Source: Pseudomonadota bacterium
GTDB taxonomy: Bacteria > Pseudomonadota > Alphaproteobacteria > Caulobacterales > Caulobacteraceae
Assembly (NCBI GenBank): GCA_023433585.1
Contig: JAEZCL010000266.1
Span: 1-29,447, forward strand
Direction: 5' to 3'
Length of the DNA stretch: 29,447 bases
The translations under genes were made by a program, and so were the position numbers. The first letter of the stretch is position 1. Each line of letters begins with the position of its first letter. Below, piece after piece: positions 25,360 through 29,447 of the stretch. The notes under the pieces are model-generated. The model was not told the DNA's origin, did not search any database, and saw nothing but the letters and a program-made list of their open reading frames with translations.

Positions 25360-26067
25360 ATGACCTCCCCTTCCGTCTCCACGCCGCCCAAGCCCGCCGC
25401 GAAAGCCGCTCGTCGAGGCCGTCCGCCCAAGGACAAACAGGGCGCGGCGACCCGTGAGCTGATCCTGGACGCGGCCGAGGACCTGTTCTCGAAACATGGG
25501 TTCTACGGCGTCACCATCCGCGAGGTGGCGCGCGAGGCGGGCGTGGATACGGCCCTGATCCACTACTATTTCGCCGCCAAGCGGGGGCTGTTCGACGCGG
25601 TGTTCCTGCGCCGCGCGGACATATGGAACGACGACCGGATCGACGCGATCAACCGCTACGCCGCCGAACAGGGCGACGCCATGACCCTGGAGGGGCTGCT
25701 GGAGACCTTCCTGCGGCCGCCGTTCGAATGGTCGCTGAAAGGCGGGCCGGGCTGGAAGCACTATGCGGTCCTGGTGGCCCAGACCAACTCCAACACCGCC
25801 TTCGGCGGCGAGATGATGGCGCGCTATTTCGACCCGGCCATCCATCGGCTGATCGAACTGGTGAAACAGGTGCTGCCGGGGGCGCGGGACGAGGATCTGT
25901 ACTGGGCCTGGCACAATCTGTCCGGCGCCCTGACCCTGACCCTGGGCGAAACCGGCCGCATCGACCGGCTGTCGGGGGGGCTGTGCCGTTCGGGCGACCT
26001 GGAGACGGCGTGCGATTACATGGTGCGGTTCGCATCGGCCGGCTTCCGCGCGGTGTGCAGCCGTTGA
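25360..26067 (+). CDS. TetR/AcrR-family transcriptional regulator
   Basis: This is a 235-residue one-component regulator. The N-terminal helix-turn-helix spans about residues 30-78: TRELILDAAEDLFSKHGFYG, then VTIREVAREAGVDTALIHYY and FAAKRGLFDAVF, the family pattern. The ligand-binding C-terminal domain (about 85-235) is not assignable. A basic N-terminal extension holds ARRGRPPKDK, which resembles an AT-hook and may add minor-groove contact. A long palindrome lies just upstream, and a matching half-site overlaps the -35 box of the divergent TonB receptor. This suggests repression of itself and of the receptor, relieved by a transported ligand. No clear ribosome binding site is visible; the transcript may be nearly leaderless. 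Confidence 0.9.
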   Translation: MTSPSVSTPPKPAAKAARRGRPPKDKQGAATRELILDAAEDLFSKHGFYGVTIREVAREAGVDTALIHYYFAAKRGLFDAVFLRRADIWNDDRIDAINRYAAEQGDAMTLEGLLETFLRPPFEWSLKGGPGWKHYAVLVAQTNSNTAFGGEMMARYFDPAIHRLIELVKQVLPGARDEDLYWAWHNLSGALTLTLGETGRIDRLSGGLCRSGDLETACDYMVRFASAGFRAVCSR

Positions 26068-26155
26068 GGTCCCGCGTTCCGCCCACCCGGCGCCGGACCT
26101 TCCAGGGCTGGACAGACGGCGTTCGGAAGGCCTGAAATCCGCCTGGGGGAGTCGC

Positions 26156-26902
26156 ATGTCCGAGCGCCTGACGCGATCACAGTTGGTTCAAACCGCAAAA
26201 GGCGTGGCGGTGACGGTGGCCGGCGGGGTCGTGCTGGCGCTGGTGGACGCCTTCGGCACCCGGGCGCCGCTGACGCTGCGCCTGGCCTACTGGATCGGCC
26301 TGATGCTGGTCGCCGGGCTGTGGGCCGAGTTCTGCACCTGGGGGGTCCGCAAGCTGATCGGCGCGGACAAGCCGTGGCTGATGCGCTACGCCCTGACGGT
26401 GGCGGCCATCGGGCCGGTGGCCGTGCTGCTGGTGTGGGGCGTCACCGGCTGGGTGTTCATGGGCCACGCCCTGAGGCTGGAGCACCTGCCGGACATGATC
26501 TGGCAGGTGATGCTGATCACGGCCGTCATGACCGCCTTGGGCATGAGCCTGGACCGCCCGGCGGTGATTACCGAGGCGGGGGCGGCGCCGCCCCGGTTCC
26601 TGGATCGACTGCCGCCCCGGCTGCGCGGCGCCGTGATCCACGCGGTGCAGGCCGAGGACCATTACCTTCGCGTCCACACCGACCGGGGTTCGGACCTGAT
26701 CCTGATGCGCCTGTCCGACGCCGTGAAGGAGCTTCAGGGGCTGGACGGCGCCCAGACCCACCGCAGCTGGTGGGTGGCCAGGGACGCGGTGCGGGACGTG
26801 CGGCGCGGTGACGGACGCGCGACCCTGACCCTGGACGGCGGCCTCGCCGTGCCCGTCAGCCGCCGCCACGCTCGCGCCCTGCGCGCGGCGGGGTGGTATT
26901 AG
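26156..26902 (+). CDS. Membrane-anchored LytTR transcriptional regulator
   Basis: This 248-residue protein has four hydrophobic helices (about residues 14-31, 39-61, 76-101 and 113-131) and a C-terminal LytTR DNA-binding domain (about 150-246). The latter includes VIHAVQAEDHYLRVHTDRG, then LMRLSDAVKEL, HRSWWVARDAV, and VPVSRRHARALRAAGW. There is no receiver domain, so it is not a classical two-component regulator; the membrane part probably senses or binds a partner. A strong ribosome binding site (GGGGGAG, about six bases before ATG) supports the start. It lies 88 bases after the TetR gene on the same strand, with no terminator seen, so co-transcription is possible. Targets are unknown. Confidence 0.9.
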   Translation: MSERLTRSQLVQTAKGVAVTVAGGVVLALVDAFGTRAPLTLRLAYWIGLMLVAGLWAEFCTWGVRKLIGADKPWLMRYALTVAAIGPVAVLLVWGVTGWVFMGHALRLEHLPDMIWQVMLITAVMTALGMSLDRPAVITEAGAAPPRFLDRLPPRLRGAVIHAVQAEDHYLRVHTDRGSDLILMRLSDAVKELQGLDGAQTHRSWWVARDAVRDVRRGDGRATLTLDGGLAVPVSRRHARALRAAGWY

Positions 26903-26971
26903 GGTTTGCGCGCGTAAATCGCGGACGCCACGGGTCGGATGAAGCGGACCGTCAATGGGTGCTCCCGACCC

Positions 26972-27259
26972 TTAGGAAACCTTTGGCGGGTCGTGCCTTT
27001 GCCACCGCCCCGCGATGAACCCGGCCACGCTTCCCGCTGCCCAAAGCGATAGCGGCAGTGCCGCATACATAAGAGCAACGAGCCAGGTCCACCGCCCAAA
27101 CATTCCGGACGGAGAAAGCGCAGCCCATGTGGCGAGCGCGATTGCAGGGGCGACAATCCAAGCGGCGAGCAGCCTCCCGCGCAAACGAGCAAGCGCAATC
27201 CATCCGATACCGAAACTGCCTGCCGACCCGATCAGAATTGCCAAGCCAAGCATCATCAT
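26972..27259 (-). CDS. Small three-helix membrane protein, unknown function
   Basis: This is a 95-residue protein with three hydrophobic segments: about residues 3-22 (MLGLAILIGSAGSFGIGWIA), 30-50 (LLAAWIVAPAIALATWAALS) and 57-85 (WTWLVALMYAALPLSLWAAG, extending to AGFIAG). It ends in a polar tail. Three adjacent ATG codons (27253-27259) allow starts differing by one or two residues. CAGGTGAA upstream may be a weak ribosome binding site. The base composition is slightly less GC-rich than neighbours. No family is recognised. It is convergent with the LytTR gene, leaving 69 bases between them. The 163 bases upstream of it (27260-27422) hold no gene I can support. Confidence 0.55.
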   Translation of the reverse strand: MMMLGLAILIGSAGSFGIGWIALARLRGRLLAAWIVAPAIALATWAALSPSGMFGRWTWLVALMYAALPLSLWAAGSVAGFIAGRWQRHDPPKVS

Positions 27260-27422
27260 CGTTCAAGCTTCACCTGAGCCGGGGTCCGAGGCAACCCAGA
27301 CTAATGCACCACAGATCGGGCTAAGCGGGAGCGAAGAAGCTGACGCGCTCGACGACCGCTTCCCACCCGTTGCCGCCGTTCTGGGTGTCTGCTGTTCGGC
27401 AGGTCGCATGTGCGTGATGGCC

Positions 27423-28880
27423 TCAGGCCGCCGTCCAGTTTCCGTGGAACGCGGCCGGCAGGGCCACGTCGGCGCGCCAGGTGCAGACCGGGCCGTCCTC
27501 GATGCGCGCCATGTCCAGAACGTGCAATTCGGTCACGCCCTCGCTGAGGTTGATGGAGGGGCCGATCAGCCAGGCGTCGGCCTCGCCGGTCCGACCGGGC
27601 TTGGGCGCATGGACCATCTCGTCCACCACATGACCGGCGCCGAAATCATAGGCGCGGGTGCGCCCGCTGTCCCAGTCGGTGACGCCCACGGCTGAGGCCA
27701 GGGGCCGGTCAGGCGTCTCGCCGGTGGTGTGAAGGCTGTAGCGCCGCCGCAGGCCCGCCCGCCGGGCGTCGCCGCGCGGGAACTCCGCCGTCGCGTCGGT
27801 GTGCTCCAGCCGGGCCTGCCCGTCCGGGGACAGGACGGCCATGGCCAGCCGCGCCGGGTCGCCGCCCACCGGCACGCCGTTCAGGATCTCGGTCGCGCCG
27901 CTGGCGGCGAAGCTCATGTCGGGGTGGGCGCAGACATCGAAGCGGATGGTCCCGTCCGTCTCCTCCCAGGCGTCGCCCACATGGAAGAAGCCGAAGGCGG
28001 GCGTCTCGAACACCCGGCGCGCGGTCAGGTCGTCCTTGTCGATCACCAGGATCTGCGCGCCCGTTTCCGGGAGCCATTCATAGGCGGCCGAGATCGGCAG
28101 GATGTTGCGGGTGCGGACCCAGGGCTGCAGCACGATGACCAGATGGCGCGCCGTGGCGGTGAAGTCGTGGATATAGCTGGCGCGCGGCAGGCGGATCACC
28201 TGGGCGTCCTCCAGCGCGCCGTCGGCGGCCAGGCGCCAGATGATCGCCTGGGCGCCGTTCAGGCCCAGGTTCCAGATGCGCCCGTCCGGCTCGATGCGCG
28301 GATGGGCCAGGAAGGGCATCCCCCTCAGGTCGTCGCGCAGGGTGACGAAGCCCCGGGTCTGCAGCGTCTCGGGGTCCATGGCCAGCGGCGAGCCCCCTTC
28401 CCACAGCGCCCACATCGCATCGCCCACCCGGTGCACCGAGGTGTTGGCCGCGTTGGCGTCATCCGCCGAGCCGATCTCGGCGCGGGGGTCGGCCAGGGTC
28501 CCGAAGCCCGGCATGACCATGGCGTCCAGGCGCGTCTCCTGGCGCCGCTTGGGCGTGTCGGCGAACCGGGCGGCCAGGGTCGCGCGTCCGTCCTGGACGC
28601 CGAAGCGCCGGATCAGGCCGTCGCCGTCGAACCAGTGGGTGGACGATCCGCCGGGCCGCCTGAACTTCGCCGGACCATTGCGATAGAGCGCGCCTTCCAG
28701 TCCGGCCGGCGGGCGGCCGTGGACCAGGCGCAGCTCACGCGGCGCGATGTCGGTCTCCACGTCGGCGGTGGCCAGCGACCAGCCCGAGGCGACGTGCATG
28801 GCGCGCGCGGCCCAGGCGACGTCCGGCGTGACCGCCATGGCGGCGGCGGCGGTGAGGAAGGTGCGGCGGGAAGCGATCAT
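27423..28880 (-). CDS. Carotenoid oxygenase (RPE65-type), Tat-exported
   Basis: This non-haem Fe(II) dioxygenase is of the carotenoid/stilbene cleavage family (485 residues). The sequence GALYRNGPAKF and the following THWFDGDGLI are the family entry motif. The four iron-binding histidines are visible in conserved contexts: His193 (LAHPRI), His238 (SYIHDFT), His300 (FFHVGDAWEE) and His479 (AAFHGNW). The N-terminus MIASRRTFLTAAAAMAV is a twin-arginine signal, indicating export of the folded, metal-loaded enzyme to the periplasm. The substrate may be a carotenoid, an apocarotenoid or a lignin-derived stilbene; sequence alone cannot decide. It lies 23 bases downstream of the DUF2141 gene on the same strand, so the two form an operon. 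Confidence 0.92.
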   Translation of the reverse strand: MIASRRTFLTAAAAMAVTPDVAWAARAMHVASGWSLATADVETDIAPRELRLVHGRPPAGLEGALYRNGPAKFRRPGGSSTHWFDGDGLIRRFGVQDGRATLAARFADTPKRRQETRLDAMVMPGFGTLADPRAEIGSADDANAANTSVHRVGDAMWALWEGGSPLAMDPETLQTRGFVTLRDDLRGMPFLAHPRIEPDGRIWNLGLNGAQAIIWRLAADGALEDAQVIRLPRASYIHDFTATARHLVIVLQPWVRTRNILPISAAYEWLPETGAQILVIDKDDLTARRVFETPAFGFFHVGDAWEETDGTIRFDVCAHPDMSFAASGATEILNGVPVGGDPARLAMAVLSPDGQARLEHTDATAEFPRGDARRAGLRRRYSLHTTGETPDRPLASAVGVTDWDSGRTRAYDFGAGHVVDEMVHAPKPGRTGEADAWLIGPSINLSEGVTELHVLDMARIEDGPVCTWRADVALPAAFHGNWTAA

Positions 28881-28903
28881 GTCCGGTCTCCTGATCGATC
28901 AGG

Positions 28904-29314
28904 TCAGCGCAGGATGAGGGTCTGACGGGTGTCGCCCGAGACGGAGAACCGCGCCCGCTCCCACGAGGCCGGCCCCATGTTGCCCACCGCGTTGTTGGAG
29001 AAGGCGTAGGGCTCCACCGGCATGCCGAACGGATTGGTGTTCATCCGGCCGTCGCCGTTCACGTCGTGAAAGGCCTTCAGCGCATAGTCGCCGGGCGGCA
29101 GGCCCTCGAAGCGCGCGACCCGCTGGCCGCCCGCCACGTCCACGCGGGCGGCGCGCACGGGCTCGCCGCCGTCATAGGTTGACGCGCTGTCGAACAGGAC
29201 GGCCATGACGGCCCCTTCCTCGGCGCCGACCTCGAAGGTGATCTCGATGACCACGGGCTCGGCGGGCTGAAGCAGCGCGGCGGAGGCCAGGATGACGGCG
29301 GCTGAAAGGGGCAT
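28904..29314 (-). CDS. DUF2141-type exported protein
   Basis: This 136-residue protein begins with a short signal peptide (MPLSAAVILASAALLQPAEP). The body is beta-rich and includes VIEITFEVGAEEGAVMAVLF, then FEGLPPGDYALKAFHDVNGD and GRMNTNPFGMPVEPYAFSN. These are the characteristic motifs of DUF2141 proteins, which are small periplasmic beta-sandwiches of unknown function. The ATG at 29314 is preferred because ACGGAG lies eight bases before it and a signal peptide begins there. An upstream in-frame start at 29377 would add 21 unconserved residues. It is the first gene of an operon with the carotenoid oxygenase, so a role near carotenoid or outer-envelope chemistry is possible but unproven. 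Confidence 0.85.
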   Translation of the reverse strand: MPLSAAVILASAALLQPAEPVVIEITFEVGAEEGAVMAVLFDSASTYDGGEPVRAARVDVAGGQRVARFEGLPPGDYALKAFHDVNGDGRMNTNPFGMPVEPYAFSNNAVGNMGPASWERARFSVSGDTRQTLILR

Positions 29315-29420
29315 GCGGGGCTCCGTGTCTGAGGCGGGCCCGACCGCCGGGCCTCGCGCCGCCTCCTCATCGCCCAAGGGGTTTCGGCCGCGCCACGCCG
29401 GATGCGGCGATGTGCGGCCC

Positions 29421-29434
29421 CCGTTCGTGAACGG
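29421..29434. promoter_or_regulatory. Short palindrome upstream of the DUF2141 operon
   Basis: CCGTTC-GT-GAACGG is a 6-bp inverted repeat with a two-base centre, about 106 bases before the DUF2141 start and at the window edge. It could be a regulator site. The 133 bases right of 29314 hold no gene I can support. Confidence 0.25.
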
Positions 29435-29447
29435 CCGCCCCCGGCCG

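Overview
The window is a GC-rich bacterial chromosome segment, most likely from an alphaproteobacterium of the Caulobacterales and closest in feel to Brevundimonas. This placement is inferred from several features: the high GC content; a TCA-cycle cluster ordered sucC-sucD-odhA-odhB; a TonB-dependent receptor next to a spinster-type MFS transporter and a TetR regulator; a membrane-anchored LytTR protein; and abundant intergenic hairpin repeats. No database search was possible.

Layout. At the left edge (3-209) is the tail of an unidentified membrane protein. It is followed by lpdA (E3, + strand) with a clear terminator, two small membrane-protein genes, and an SDR-like protein whose catalytic Tyr/Lys are replaced. 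From 3668 to 10252 a minus-strand block carries a TadG-like VWA protein with a tandem insert of two FCCH-like repeats, an M2 (ACE-type) metallopeptidase, mtgA and recQ. Divergent from recQ is the coupled pair rsmC-rsuA (16S rRNA modification). An exported alpha/beta hydrolase and a four-helix membrane protein follow on the minus strand.

The core of the window (14074-21018, minus strand) is central metabolism: sucC, sucD, a terminator, then odhA (E1o) and odhB (E2o). OdhB has two near-duplicate lipoyl domains. LpdA, at the far left and in the opposite orientation, would supply the E3 subunit of the same 2-oxoglutarate dehydrogenase complex. The set therefore covers 2-oxoglutarate to succinyl-CoA to succinate, but is split by about 12 kb of unrelated genes.

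The right part (21199-26067) looks like an uptake module: MFS transporter, TonB receptor and a divergent TetR regulator with a visible candidate operator. Then come a LytTR regulator, a small membrane protein, and a DUF2141 protein plus Tat-exported carotenoid oxygenase in one operon.

The most unusual non-coding content is two families of hairpin repeats. Family 1 occurs at four loci as face-to-face hairpin pairs (3514-3650, 10325-10450, 13740-13947, 13974-14064), with compensatory stem changes between copies. Family 2 sits directly at gene 3' ends (after recQ, and between rsuA and the hydrolase). I found no RNA genes, CRISPR arrays, intact insertion sequences or obvious defence system.
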